64,000 nucleotides of DNA from NCBI RefSeq assembly GCF_022532105.1, contig NZ_CP092832.1, positions 2,013,001-2,077,000 of the forward strand. Reading direction: 5' to 3'. Positions 25,778-34,479 of this stretch are shown piece after piece. The DNA is from Flavobacterium sp. HJ-32-4. GTDB lineage: Bacteria; Bacteroidota; Bacteroidia; Flavobacteriales; Flavobacteriaceae. The translations under genes were made by a program, and so were the position numbers. Within the stretch, counting starts at the first letter, position 1. Each line of letters begins with the position of its first letter. The notes below the pieces were generated by a model. It saw only the letters and a list, made by a program, of their open reading frames with translations, did no database searches and was not told where the DNA came from.

Positions 25778-26692
25778 TTACTCTGCCAACTCTCGCCTCA
25801 ACAACGCAAAAAACGCCACCGGTTGTTCCGCCCACGGAAAATGTCCGCTTCGTTCGATGTAGAAAATCTTTGAATTCCGAAGTCGGAGGTTCATGATTTC
25901 CTGTTGCCCGTCGTTGAGGAAGTCCTGGCGTCCCTGAATAATACGGATAGGGTTTTCGAGTCGGTAGGCCTTCTCCGAAATGTCCCAGGTCATAAAATTA
26001 GGATTCTCCCAATAGGCATTGAAGAAAAGCGTATTGAAATTACGTGGTTTTTCTTCCGCCGGCACCGCATCGAGGAACGGGTCGACTTTTTTCCGATCAA
26101 AGAAATACGACCGAAGGAGTAGGCGTTCTAACTTGAACTCTTTCTCAACCGGATTCATTGCGGTATCGGCATCAAGTGCGCCCAGTTGTTGCATGTCGGA
26201 GTCGGTAAGCCGCGCCATGGCATTGTCATTGGCGTACTGCTGGAAGGCGTTATTGGTACCAATGCTCGACACTTGGATGATTTTCCCGACGCGTTGCGGG
26301 TAGTGGATGGCGTAGTATAAGCCAAAATGCGTCCCGTAACTATGGCCGATGACATCCCATGTGGGGATGTTGAGTTTTTTCCGAACCGCTTCGATGTCGG
26401 CGACCACTTTTTCCGGACTCACCCAGGTCGTGTCGGGTTTACGACCCTGTGACTTGCCCGTGCCTTCATAGTCGATCAGGATGCACTTGTATCCCTTCAG
26501 TGAATCGGCAATAGCCCGCATATAGTAGCTGGAAAATCCGGGGCCGCCCTGCAACAGCACCACCGGACGCCCTTCTCCTTTGGTATAGAAGTGCAGGTCG
26601 CCTTCTTTTAGTTTTACAATGTCTTCCCGATACTGGGCACCGGCGGAAAGGGAGAGGAGGAACGTAAGGAAGAAAAGTATTTTTTGGGTCAT
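25778..26692 (-). CDS. Exported alpha/beta-fold hydrolase (proline iminopeptidase-like)
   Basis: Start ATG 26692 gives signal peptide MTQKILFFLTFLLSLSAGAQ. The 304-residue product has the oxyanion loop LLQGGPGFSSYY, nucleophile elbow GHSYGTHFG, an acid in IIQGRQDFL and a catalytic His in RSGHFPWAEQP, so the triad is complete. Features resemble the prolyl aminopeptidase/epoxide hydrolase branch. The natural substrate is not evident. The open frame extends upstream through the leader, but that part has no signal sequence. Confidence 0.82.
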   Translation of the reverse strand: MTQKILFFLTFLLSLSAGAQYREDIVKLKEGDLHFYTKGEGRPVVLLQGGPGFSSYYMRAIADSLKGYKCILIDYEGTGKSQGRKPDTTWVSPEKVVADIEAVRKKLNIPTWDVIGHSYGTHFGLYYAIHYPQRVGKIIQVSSIGTNNAFQQYANDNAMARLTDSDMQQLGALDADTAMNPVEKEFKLERLLLRSYFFDRKKVDPFLDAVPAEEKPRNFNTLFFNAYWENPNFMTWDISEKAYRLENPIRIIQGRQDFLNDGQQEIMNLRLRNSKIFYIERSGHFPWAEQPVAFFALLRRELAE

Positions 26693-26853
26693 GTTGGGTG
26701 TTTTTTTAATCCGGATAGTGACAGACAGCTTCTGAACATATACCCCGAAATTATGGAGCCATCCAAAAGGTGGAAAGATACAAAAATCATGATGCCCCGC
26801 TGCGCCGACCTCTTTCCTGAATACAAACATACGGACTGACTAACGGCATGCCT

Positions 26854-27264
26854 TTAACCCTTAATAAAACGGTCTTTCAGCACCAGAAAATGATAGACTT
26901 CCTTTGAAGAATCAGACTTTACAATAGTAATGGCAATCGTGTCATGTACAGTCCGACGGTGGAAATAGGCGTCGCCCATCCGCAGTGGATAGGATGTAAG
27001 CGAATCTCCACAAACGGAATAATACGCCGTCATCTCTTTCGGTCCGTCCTTTATTTTGTTGGAACGGATGTAAACTGTATCGTCTTTTTCAACTCCCCAT
27101 ACCCGGAAATGCTTCGTATGGGGCTGACAATTGACCCACATTTTTATCTCGGAATCCGGATTCTCAACACAAACGGTCTGATGGCTGTGAGGCGCTCCCA
27201 ACGGCATTAAAAAGCACGCGTTCATGAGGAAACAGGCTAGGAATAAAACGATATATTTTGTCAT
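26854..27264 (-). CDS. Hypothetical small lipoprotein
   Basis: From ATG 27264 (27270 also possible) the product is 136 residues: MTKYIVLFLACFLMNAC lipobox, then a beta-rich domain with three further Cys and HTKHFRVWGVEKDDTVYIRS. No family recognised. The leader contains the GATACAAAAAA promoter motif (27313-27330) of the kind that recurs through 26.7-36.4 kb. Confidence 0.55.
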   Translation of the reverse strand: MTKYIVLFLACFLMNACFLMPLGAPHSHQTVCVENPDSEIKMWVNCQPHTKHFRVWGVEKDDTVYIRSNKIKDGPKEMTAYYSVCGDSLTSYPLRMGDAYFHRRTVHDTIAITIVKSDSSKEVYHFLVLKDRFIKG

Positions 27265-27517
27265 CGTCATGGCATGAATTAAAAATACCTACAACCTGCT
27301 GGCCGCCTCGGGGAAGATACAAAAAAGAATACATCAGCGCCTTGACGACTTCTATGAATTCCACTCAGAGGCACTACACAGCCGTTTCCCACGGAAAGGA
27401 CTTGAGATTACAAATGTATACTGGTTTTGCCCGTAAAACGAAACGGAACAATGGCCTGTAACGCTATTGCAAATCAATTAACACAAAAGACCCTTTTCCT
27501 CCTTTTTCAAGGCTTTA

Positions 27518-29035
27518 TCACTCCCACGAAACTTCCTCTATCTCCTCTTCAATCCGTTTCCGGACATCGATCTTGGCCCCGGTGAATACAAATACCGACG
27601 TACCGAACTCCCGCGCATAGGGGTTGGTAATGGAATCTGCCAGAACCGCATGTTCGAAAAACGGCCCCGTTTCCTGCAGTTCGGTAGCGGTATTGCCCGC
27701 GTCTTTCACCCGTATCACGTTGTCGTATCTTTTAGACAAGTCAAACCAATTGATGTAATCGGCATTAAAGGAAACAGCCTGCACGTTTTTCTGGGTATAG
27801 TAATTTATCGCGCCCGCCTGTCCGTAGTTATCGCACAAGATCAACGTGTGGCCGTGCAGTTTGGAATACGCGCGGTCGACTTTCTGTGCCAGTTCGTTCC
27901 AGCCGAGCATATCGGCGAAATCCTGGGGTAGGGCATGGTCTTTTCCGTCCTCCCACCGGAGCATCCCCAGTCGTTTGTACGCCTCAGGGTGCTGCACGAT
28001 GTGCTGGGGAGATCGATTGGGAAAAGCCACGTTGTAAAGGGGGAGAAACAACAATACGGGTAGCAGCAGGAGAAGTGGTTGCAGGTACTTTTTCTTCCAG
28101 CCATCCCGTAAAACGTGCCCAAGGTATACCGCACCAAAGGCGATGTAAATAGGGTAAACGCCTATGGCATAATAATCTTTCGCCTTACAATACACGAAGG
28201 CCGCCAACGTGAACACGATCGCGAAAAGAAAAGGGCGATACGGACGGTAGGGCGGATAGAACAGCAGCGCATAGAACGAAGCGAATAGCACCACCAAACC
28301 ACCGGCGAAAAATAGCAATTGGTTTTTAAGGAAGTCAATTCGGTTTACGTGTTCCAATTGCGTTTCCGACAGTTCCCGCAAGTGATGGATGACGGGAAAA
28401 CCATGGTGATACTGCCACATCAGGTTGGGCGACACTAGAAGCAAGGCAACCCCCATCGCGGCATACACGTGATAGGTCCGGAACAGTCGCCGGTGCTCGG
28501 TCAGCAACAGGGCAGGGAAGAGGCCTATCAGCAAGAAGACAATGTTGTATTTATTCAGGAAGCCCAACGCAAACATGAACGCCGCGGCAAACCACCATTT
28601 CCGGTTTTGGGTGGCGATGTATTGTATCAGGATGAAGTAGAGCGCCGTCCAGCTTAATACATCGAAGGAGTTGGGCTGGTAAAGCATATTCAGTCGCAAA
28701 AGCGCCGAAAGCAACACACAGCTGGCACCCAGTACCTGCGCAAAAAGTGTCCCCTTGAGCACCTCTATTGCCTTCCAGACAATCCATAAGGTCAGGGCAC
28801 CGTACAAAGCGGGGAAGAACTTAATCCAAAAAACGGAATTCCCGAGCAGAAGGATCACATACGACGTCCACGACGTAAAAGGAGGTACGGAAAGATAGCC
28901 CCAGTCCAGATGGCGCCCCTGGTCAAGATGCAGGAATTCATCGCGGTGCAACTCGTAGGCGCTGTCGACTAGGAAATACTGCAGCGCAAATTTGAGGCTG
29001 ATAAAGGCAAGGAGTATAGCCGTTCTTTTTGTCAT
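27518..29035 (-). CDS. GT-C glycosyltransferase (ArnT/PMT_2, glycosyltransferase family 39-like)
   Basis: From ATG 29035 (MTKRTAILLAFISLKF) the product is 505 residues with about ten to twelve membrane helices. The first periplasmic loop ELHRDEFLHLDQGRHLDWGY, followed by LSVPPF, is the catalytic signature of dolichyl/polyprenyl-phosphate-sugar dependent transferases (acidic DE, then GYxxxPP). It would move a sugar from a polyprenyl-phosphate carrier to a lipid or protein on the periplasmic side. The soluble C-terminal domain (about 390-505) is typical. No partner gene (polyprenyl-phosphate sugar synthase) is near. Confidence 0.82.
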   Translation of the reverse strand: MTKRTAILLAFISLKFALQYFLVDSAYELHRDEFLHLDQGRHLDWGYLSVPPFTSWTSYVILLLGNSVFWIKFFPALYGALTLWIVWKAIEVLKGTLFAQVLGASCVLLSALLRLNMLYQPNSFDVLSWTALYFILIQYIATQNRKWWFAAAFMFALGFLNKYNIVFLLIGLFPALLLTEHRRLFRTYHVYAAMGVALLLVSPNLMWQYHHGFPVIHHLRELSETQLEHVNRIDFLKNQLLFFAGGLVVLFASFYALLFYPPYRPYRPFLFAIVFTLAAFVYCKAKDYYAIGVYPIYIAFGAVYLGHVLRDGWKKKYLQPLLLLLPVLLFLPLYNVAFPNRSPQHIVQHPEAYKRLGMLRWEDGKDHALPQDFADMLGWNELAQKVDRAYSKLHGHTLILCDNYGQAGAINYYTQKNVQAVSFNADYINWFDLSKRYDNVIRVKDAGNTATELQETGPFFEHAVLADSITNPYAREFGTSVFVFTGAKIDVRKRIEEEIEEVSWE

Positions 29036-29283
29036 AGAAGTTGCACGTAAATATAAGACCCTTAAATGGGTGGCAACGCTCATAGCGCTTCTACCCAACC
29101 ATCGTATAGGCGAAAGCGAAGGTAGGAAAAAGAGTTCCTTCCGGACAGGTTAGAGGTCAGGAAATAACGCCATTCAGGTACTTCCATGCTATCGATTGGA
29201 GCCCGTGTACTTTTATTCCATCGTTATTCCCTACACTACTCAAAGGAGCCGCCACAGAGGGTGAAACGTCCGAATTTTGAAAC

Positions 29284-30168
29284 TTACCAGATGATGTTCA
29301 CGATGGTCCAGCTCTCAGAATCGTATTCACGCCAGTAAACGACACTATTCAGAATGTCTTTTACGATCTGGACCTGCGTATAAATGGGACTACCGGTCGC
29401 ACTTGCTCCTAAATCAACTCCCTTGATCAGACTGGCAGAGTCTAGAATACGTTTCACCAAATAAATGGCATCATTAGTACCGTTTACATACGGGAGCGAA
29501 TACTCCAGCATGGTCGTAACCCGGGTGTAGCGGGAAGGCGACATCCAGTCTCCGGGCAAACCCAACATTCCCTGACCATGAAACTGATCTCCGCTATCAG
29601 GAAGGACCGCGCCTGAAAACCAGTTTTTTATATTGGCATAGTTGTTTTGATTTTCGAGCTGGTAGTTCAAATTCGGATTATTGGTTAAGACAAAACTTTC
29701 ATTGAAATAGCAAACTGCCATTTCGTCTTCAAATTCCACCACCAAACTATTCCCACTGGCGTCAAACACGATATAATGGTATTTCCATTGACTTTGCACA
29801 TTTATGGAGGTCAGGAGGTCGGCCGCTCCCCATACATCACTTGCCTGGGATAACACATAATTGACAATATCGTCACTGGAAATCGTGGGGCCGGGGTTAT
29901 TTTGCGGATACGTCGCGTTGGCCAGATTTCCGCTTATGGATAGGCCCGCCGAATTAACGCCTTCAAACGGAACATTGTACCCGTCAACCGAGTCGATTGT
30001 GAAAATACCGTATTGCGAGACCCAACTGACCCCATTGTTTAAAACGGAAGAGAATGTGGTGCCACTTTGAGACTGGCTGGTCAAAAATTGAGTGGGTTGA
30101 TCATAGTCTAATGATCGGCCCGTTATTCCAAAATTACCTGTTTGGAATGCGAGGAAGGATGTACACAT
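29284..30168 (-). CDS. Linear amide C-N hydrolase (choloylglycine hydrolase/penicillin V acylase family)
   Basis: The 294-residue product starts MCTSFLAF: removal of Met exposes the N-terminal nucleophile C2 of Ntn-hydrolases. R18 and D21 in GRSLDYD, N163/N164 in LTNNPNLNY and R213 in SPSRYTR match the usual catalytic set (Cys, Arg, Asp, Asn, Arg). No signal peptide is present, so it is predicted cytosolic. Family members cleave bile-salt amides, penicillin V or acyl-homoserine lactones; here an N-acyl amide is as specific as can be said. It lies at the left end of the accessory island and has no co-directional partner within 190 bp downstream. Confidence 0.88.
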   Translation of the reverse strand: MCTSFLAFQTGNFGITGRSLDYDQPTQFLTSQSQSGTTFSSVLNNGVSWVSQYGIFTIDSVDGYNVPFEGVNSAGLSISGNLANATYPQNNPGPTISSDDIVNYVLSQASDVWGAADLLTSINVQSQWKYHYIVFDASGNSLVVEFEDEMAVCYFNESFVLTNNPNLNYQLENQNNYANIKNWFSGAVLPDSGDQFHGQGMLGLPGDWMSPSRYTRVTTMLEYSLPYVNGTNDAIYLVKRILDSASLIKGVDLGASATGSPIYTQVQIVKDILNSVVYWREYDSESWTIVNIIW

Positions 30169-30762
30169 AATGTTTTGTTTTATTTTCCTACTCGTTTGGC
30201 TTTTCGGTATCGCCCCGTTTTTGATGGTCGCTGGCCTCCATTTTAGGTTTACATGCTATACGTTGGCAACGAATGCTACAGGCTTTACACCCATAGTCGT
30301 CGGCGCGGATGTTCGAAAGGCAGGGGCCTTATACGTGTGTATAACGTTTTAGGCTTTGTTCTATGGTTTATTCGGCAATTCGGTGAGAAAGGAAATGGAG
30401 TACGCTCCGTCTATGTGAAAACGAATTTAAGAAAAATATCCATTCAATTAACAATTAATCAGTCTATTGCGAGTCACCTCTCCGGGCACCCACGCTCATT
30501 TCCGGCTGACAGGCATAACCCGTTCCATGTCCGGATAAAAAAGAGGGATGGTATATTACCAGCAACTAACAAATAGCGACTAGCCGCTCTTGGCGGTCGC
30601 CGAAATTGTTGGCCGGAAGTTTTCGGTAGAATGAACCTGAAAAGGCAAGAACGCACCGCACCATCTCGTGGAGTACCTAATTAACTGTGTGCCGGTAAAC
30701 ACAAAAAAACATAGCGTGATGGTGCCATCCGACGACGGCTAACCGCTATTGAAGGTGTTACG
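30169..30762. other. 600-bp stretch without a supported gene, carrying island-type repeats
   Basis: Only weak open frames of poor composition occur. At 30568-30602 AACAAATAGCGACTAGCCGC and the following TCTTGGCGGTCGCCG closely resemble 36397-36429, which lies just after the stop codon of a small membrane protein gene. CTAACCGCTATT near 30738 is a further partial match. The stretch therefore looks like remnants of intergenic units of the island. Confidence 0.45.
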
Positions 30763-30795
30763 CAAAAAAAAGTCGGTCAGGAAAACCTAACCGAC
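30763..30795 (-). terminator. Rho-independent terminator of the DUF6934/small-protein pair
   Basis: On the minus strand GTCGGTTAGG, TTTT loop, CCTGACCGAC (30795-30772) is followed by eight T. One mismatch in the 10-bp stem. Confidence 0.8.
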
Positions 30796-30821
30796 ACTAT
30801 TTGTATCATCCCATATTATGA

Positions 30822-30992
30822 CTAAATAGGGAGCGACTTTACATCACTTAACGTTCTTCTTGCCAATTCTACTTTATCAGAAAACAGTTCTTTTCCTTTC
30901 AAATTATCGGCAACAGCAGCAATTCGTTTTTTAGTTGATGCGGAAGCCGCAATAACCTTCGAAACGGTTGAAGTTGATTTATTTGTTTTCAT
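30822..30992 (-). CDS. Small 56-residue basic protein next to DUF6934
   Basis: MKTNKSTSTVSKVIAASAST, then KKRIAAVADNLKGKELFSDK and VELARRTLSDVKSLPI: Ser/Thr/Ala- and Lys-rich, no membrane helix, probably helical. ATG 30992 was chosen because the longer frame overlaps the DUF6934 gene. It follows that gene by 61 bp on the same strand and shares its terminator. A two-gene unit of this kind could be a toxin-antitoxin or immunity pair, which is a guess from size and layout. The gene is markedly AT-rich. Confidence 0.6.
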   Translation of the reverse strand: MKTNKSTSTVSKVIAASASTKKRIAAVADNLKGKELFSDKVELARRTLSDVKSLPI

Positions 30993-31053
30993 AACTGCTT
31001 TATTATTAAAGTCTAAGATAGCAATAAATACTTTAATTGTGTGCAAAAGTATA

Positions 31054-31593
31054 CTATTTTTTCTTATACACCAAGATGTCGTCGTAATCCTGATCCGGAA
31101 CATATTGCACAAATGTATTTTCCTGATTTTTAATTCGTCCAAAGAAAATATACTCTTGACAAAGGTCTTTAAAATTTTTATCTACGTAATACCTGTAGGT
31201 TTTAATTCTTCGCTGAAAATTTCGGCAATGTGTGGAGCACTTTTTTTTACAGGATGGTAAACATTCGTTTATGAAATCATCGTGACTGTCACTACCGCTG
31301 ACAATGATAACCGCATCGGGATTGATTTGAAAAAATAACGGCACTGTACTCAAAACGGTATTGAACACAACATATATGTCTCCATTGTTGCTGTTAACGT
31401 CGTCTACGATAGTTTTATTTTCTTCATCATAATCTCCAAAGCCCAAATTATAAACCGTTCGACCACCCATTGTAGTTACCGGAGAGTATTCGATTGCCTT
31501 CACTATCGTTTTTTTTCCTTCACTTGCAAATAAGTACTGAATTTTAATCTCTTCTTCTGTTTGCTGGGTGCTGTATACCGAAAGATCTCTCAA
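31054..31593 (-). CDS. DUF6934 family protein
   Basis: The 179-residue product has YNLGFGDYDEENKTIVDDVN, SNNGDIYVVFNTVLSTV, NPDAVIIVSGSDSH and a C-terminal PDQDYDDILVYKKK, the conserved pattern I associate with DUF6934 in Bacteroidota. It is soluble with no signal peptide. Function unknown. Base use is much AT-richer than the PUL genes, a sign of transfer. The N-terminal MRDLSVYSTQQ may be extended; no better start is visible. Confidence 0.75.
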   Translation of the reverse strand: MRDLSVYSTQQTEEEIKIQYLFASEGKKTIVKAIEYSPVTTMGGRTVYNLGFGDYDEENKTIVDDVNSNNGDIYVVFNTVLSTVPLFFQINPDAVIIVSGSDSHDDFINECLPSCKKKCSTHCRNFQRRIKTYRYYVDKNFKDLCQEYIFFGRIKNQENTFVQYVPDQDYDDILVYKKK

Positions 31594-31754
31594 AAATCAG
31601 GTGTTTATATAAAAAGCGAATGTAATCAAACGATTGTTGAAATTCTTATCTAACAGTTAGGGATTATCCGCAAAGTTATTCACAATACTACCGACCGATG
31701 TTTCGCGGATTGCGTTCTTTCGTTGGAACAGGAAGGCCACTAGCTACTGTCACC

Positions 31755-31975
31755 ATGACACACCAATGCCAAGCTTCTATACTCGTGGAAACGCCGTTAG
31801 GAACAGGCCAGACGCTTTGTATTATTGATTATGGGATGCATCAAAACAGTTGATGGGTGGTACCTCCCAAAGGACGGCGTTATCAAACATTTCGATTGTA
31901 ACGACGTCATTCTATCTGCCAATTACACCTACGGAATAAACCTGATTTGACGAGAGGAAACCAGGCAATCCCATT
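31755..31975 (+). pseudogene. Decayed copy of the 83-residue gene at 33572
   Basis: ATG at 31755 opens MTHQCQASILVETPLGTG, nearly identical to MIHQCQPSILVETPLGTG of the intact gene. The Cys codon 33 (TGT) has become TGA. Downstream a 2-bp loss near 31865-31875 and an 11-bp loss near 31945 destroy the frame, while similarity continues through GACGAGAGGAAACC (about 31950-31963). The flanks 31594-31754 and 31976-32133 hold no other gene; GTTTCGCGGATTGCG at about 31700 resembles other leaders of the island. Confidence 0.85.
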
Positions 31976-32133
31976 GAATGAAGTAGATAAGGGACATAAC
32001 AGGATACGTAGGAGTTGGCCGGGCATGAAGCAGTCAAGGGAACTCGAAACTGTCTATCGCCACTCTTTAGAACGTATAAAAGACGGACACGCAGTAGCAC
32101 ACATAACTGCTCGTGTTTACTGTCTGCTTCGAG

Positions 32134-32616
32134 TCAATCGGTTTCTTCCCTTTTTTCCCATTTGGATTTAAGATTCAGAAGCACATTTAACAAGATCAGG
32201 GCGACTACGTTCAGGCTCAACTCCGTAATTTCCGCGTGTCGGTTTATCGCAATCGTGGCCTTACTAAAACCCAGCATCAATGAAAAAAGCGTATCGTTGG
32301 TCAGGTTTACGCTAATGCCCGCGTATATCCCAGCCGAAAAGTTAAACGCGAAACCCAATACACCAAAGCCGATAACCTGAAGTAATTGATTGTAAACCGA
32401 CAGGTTAAGGCCCTTTGCTATTCTGTTTTTCACCAATAAATACCCGCAATAAACGGAATACGAATACAGGGCCAGTATTAGCAGCAGGACAAACAGCATA
32501 CCGCCATTGATTTGGGCTAGGTTCAACAGCAGCCGAATCGTGTTTAGGATTCCGAGTATACCGCCGACAAGTTGATAAAACCCTATATATCGTATGCTAC
32601 GTGTAATTTTATCCAT
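32134..32616 (-). CDS. Four-helix integral membrane protein, unknown
   Basis: The 160-residue product MDKITRSIRYIGFYQLVGGI has about four hydrophobic helices (residues 10-30, 38-62, 80-100 and 135-150) and a charged C-terminus KSKWEKREETD. No family recognised. Its leader carries an ATACAAAAAAGTCG motif near 32711-32722, a weaker version of the recurrent island promoter. Confidence 0.6.
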   Translation of the reverse strand: MDKITRSIRYIGFYQLVGGILGILNTIRLLLNLAQINGGMLFVLLLILALYSYSVYCGYLLVKNRIAKGLNLSVYNQLLQVIGFGVLGFAFNFSAGIYAGISVNLTNDTLFSLMLGFSKATIAINRHAEITELSLNVVALILLNVLLNLKSKWEKREETD

Positions 32617-32780
32617 TAATTCGAGTGTTTCGGGTGGTGTATGCAGCGGTTTTTACGGGAATTCACCTGTTTCTATTGCTGGAATTACCAACTTTCAATG
32701 TTCGACGAAAATACAAAAAAGTCGAAAATACCATACACCAGCCAAAAAGGGGGCTGCGATCCGCTGTCGTTGGTTGTGCT

Positions 32781-33338
32781 TCAACCCGCAATCAGAAAAT
32801 TCCGAAACTGTAGTCTTCCGTCACCCAAAATAGTAAAATAGTATATATAGCTCGTTTCGCCCTTGTCGTTTGCATCATCGATTGGGTAGGAGGTGGTAAA
32901 GTGTAACTCGACTATTTTATCCTTTTTGAGATGCCTGACATATAGTTTACACGTACCAAAATGGGTTTTTATTTCCGGGCTTTCGTCTTCGCCTTCGGTC
33001 AGTAACTGCTTGGTTTTAATCTTGAGAAGACAGGCTATAAACGACTTGGGAAAAATCTTGTCGAAATGAGAGTCAAAGTCCTTTTCGGTAAGCGGTGGAG
33101 CCCCGTCTACCGAGTCAAACGCGTCACTGTCCGCATATATCAAATACCACAACTCAAGTCCGTCTTTTAGTGGAAACTCGAAAAAGGTCTTGGCTTTCGT
33201 TTTGTCATGTTGGTACACCGCATCCCGGAATTCGCGGAACGGGTCGATCCATTTTCCCGAAGCGGTTGTCTTTTTTTGGGCGGATACTACCAGGGATGAA
33301 ATGAGGAAAATGGTAATGAAAAGGGTGGATCGTGTCAT
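32781..33338 (-). CDS. Exported protein of unknown function
   Basis: From ATG 33338 the product is 185 residues with signal peptide MTRSTLFITIFLISSLVVSAQ. The mature part begins KKTTASGKWIDPFREFRD and contains FFEFPLKDGLELWYLIYADS and DFDSHFDKIFPKSFIACLLK, with a C-terminal beta region. The FPL and HFxxIF pattern recalls DUF4348-like Bacteroidota proteins; I am not certain. The promoter motif at 33409-33438 is 71 bp upstream. Confidence 0.65.
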   Translation of the reverse strand: MTRSTLFITIFLISSLVVSAQKKTTASGKWIDPFREFRDAVYQHDKTKAKTFFEFPLKDGLELWYLIYADSDAFDSVDGAPPLTEKDFDSHFDKIFPKSFIACLLKIKTKQLLTEGEDESPEIKTHFGTCKLYVRHLKKDKIVELHFTTSYPIDDANDKGETSYIYYFTILGDGRLQFRNFLIAG

Positions 33339-33408
33339 GTAGACGGTGTAGTATTTTAAATGGGTGGGCGGCATTGTTGGCGCTGGAACTCTGCCTTTTC
33401 CGCTTGCG

Positions 33409-33438
33409 TGAAAGTACAAAAAGCGCGCAACGAAATCG
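33409..33438 (-). promoter_or_regulatory. Recurrent island promoter/leader motif, copy F
   Basis: On the minus strand TTTCGTTGCGCGC is followed by TTTTTGTACTTTCA. The TTTTTTGTACTTTCA word recurs before neighbouring genes at the same distance from the start codon (70-100 bp). It looks like a variant -7 box plus start region, serving the gene at 33338. Confidence 0.55.
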
Positions 33439-33571
33439 ACCCCTAATCTAAACAAATTCCCAGATAGCCGTTGGTCAAGCCCAAAACGTTCCGCATATTT
33501 AACTATAACCTTTTTAGTTCAGTTTATAAATCCCATCCGCCCGATCAGCCCTAGATTTAGAAAAAAAAAGA

Positions 33572-33823
33572 ATGATACACCAATGCCAACCTTCGATACT
33601 CGTGGAAACGCCGCTAGGAACGGGCCAGGCGCTTTTTATTATTGATTACGGGATGCATCAAAATAGCTGTTGGGTGGTAGCGCTCCAAAAAGACGGTGTC
33701 ATCAAGCATTTCGATTGCAACGATGTAATCCTGTCTACCAATTACACTTACGGGATGAACCTGTTGAAGAATAAATTTGACGAGAGGAAACCGGGCGGTC
33801 TAGGTGCGGAATTCGAACAGTAG
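33572..33823 (+). CDS. 83-residue protein of unknown function, intact member of a duplicated pair
   Basis: MIHQCQPSILVETPLGTGQA continues LFIIDYGMHQNSCWVVALQK and DGVIKHFDCNDVILSTNYTY, a small beta-rich soluble protein with three Cys. It is one of the few plus-strand genes in the island. A broken copy lies at 31755. Conservation of the coding part between the copies, including silent changes (CTAGGAACGGG versus TTAGGAACAGG), supports a real gene. Function unknown. Confidence 0.65.
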   Translation: MIHQCQPSILVETPLGTGQALFIIDYGMHQNSCWVVALQKDGVIKHFDCNDVILSTNYTYGMNLLKNKFDERKPGGLGAEFEQ

Positions 33824-33853
33824 CCTCTGCGCAGCCGGAGGTATAAAAAGGAA

Positions 33854-34327
33854 CTATCCCGAAACATCGAACTGTAAAATGTTGCTTTCCATTTTTATCT
33901 CCCCTTTATCATCCCGTTCCTCGTAGTAATACCGGACCTTGTATCGGCCCGCTTTCTCAAATTTGAAATAGTCTTTCAGGTTGACTTTTTCATAGGCCGA
34001 GTCGATTTCTCCGGGTGCAAGTGTAATAGGGACATTTTTGTCTCTCGGCCGTCCTGGGGAAAATCGCCTCCGTGTTTCCGCACCCCAATCGGTTCGGGGT
34101 ATTTCGATATCATGTTGGTCTGTAACGACAATCCGGTTGTTGCACCAAAACCCGCAGTGCCAAATCTGTACCGTATCTTTCGAAACATTTTTGATGCTGT
34201 AGGAAATGTAAATCGGTTCGTCGGGCCCAAACGACCGCTTATTTGGGCTAATGGTTGACGTGCAGGGGCTATTTCCGACGTAAATCATACCAAGTACCCC
34301 CAACAGATAAGTAAGTATTTGCGGCAT
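33854..34327 (-). CDS. Exported Ig-like (BsuPI-like) domain protein
   Basis: From ATG 34327 the product is 157 residues: signal MPQILTYLLGVLGMIYVGNS, then SFGPDEPIYISYSIKNVSKD, TVQIWHCGFWCNNRIVVTD and a C-terminal KFEKAGRYKVRYYYEERDD. The 'sequence of strands plus SIKNVSKDTV' reads like an intracellular proteinase inhibitor (BsuPI)/CARDB-type Ig sandwich. A Cys after NSP could make it a lipoprotein but the lipobox is poor. The promoter motif lies at 34415-34448. Confidence 0.6.
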   Translation of the reverse strand: MPQILTYLLGVLGMIYVGNSPCTSTISPNKRSFGPDEPIYISYSIKNVSKDTVQIWHCGFWCNNRIVVTDQHDIEIPRTDWGAETRRRFSPGRPRDKNVPITLAPGEIDSAYEKVNLKDYFKFEKAGRYKVRYYYEERDDKGEIKMESNILQFDVSG

Positions 34328-34414
34328 TTTTGGACTGTGGGTTTTATGTGGCAGTGACCGTTTCGCGCCACATGCGGTTATTCCGAACCGGAAACGAGTA
34401 GTGTCCGCCAGGCG

Positions 34415-34448
34415 TGAAGGTACAAAAAGAGAGAAAACAATCGTACCC
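34415..34448 (-). promoter_or_regulatory. Recurrent island promoter/leader motif, copy E
   Basis: On the minus strand GTACGATTG, TTTTCTC, then TCTTTTTGTACCTTCA. It matches copies A-D and F at the same place, 88 bp before the start at 34327. The leader includes GCGCGAAACGGT, similar to GCGAAACGTT in the leader of copy D. Confidence 0.5.
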
Positions 34449-34479
34449 TTAACGGGCAAGCACCGACCGCTACACCGGT

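Noticed and set aside
26693..26830. N-terminal extension of the alpha/beta hydrolase
   Set aside because: The internal ATG at 26692 opens a clean signal peptide; the extension reads through the leader with the GATACAAAAA motif.
30253..30576. 107-codon plus-strand frame in the 30.2-30.8 kb gap
   Set aside because: No family, poor composition, and it runs into the island repeat; treated as non-coding.
31947..32380. Plus-strand frames after the pseudogene
   Set aside because: They overlap the minus-strand membrane protein gene and have no start context or similarity.
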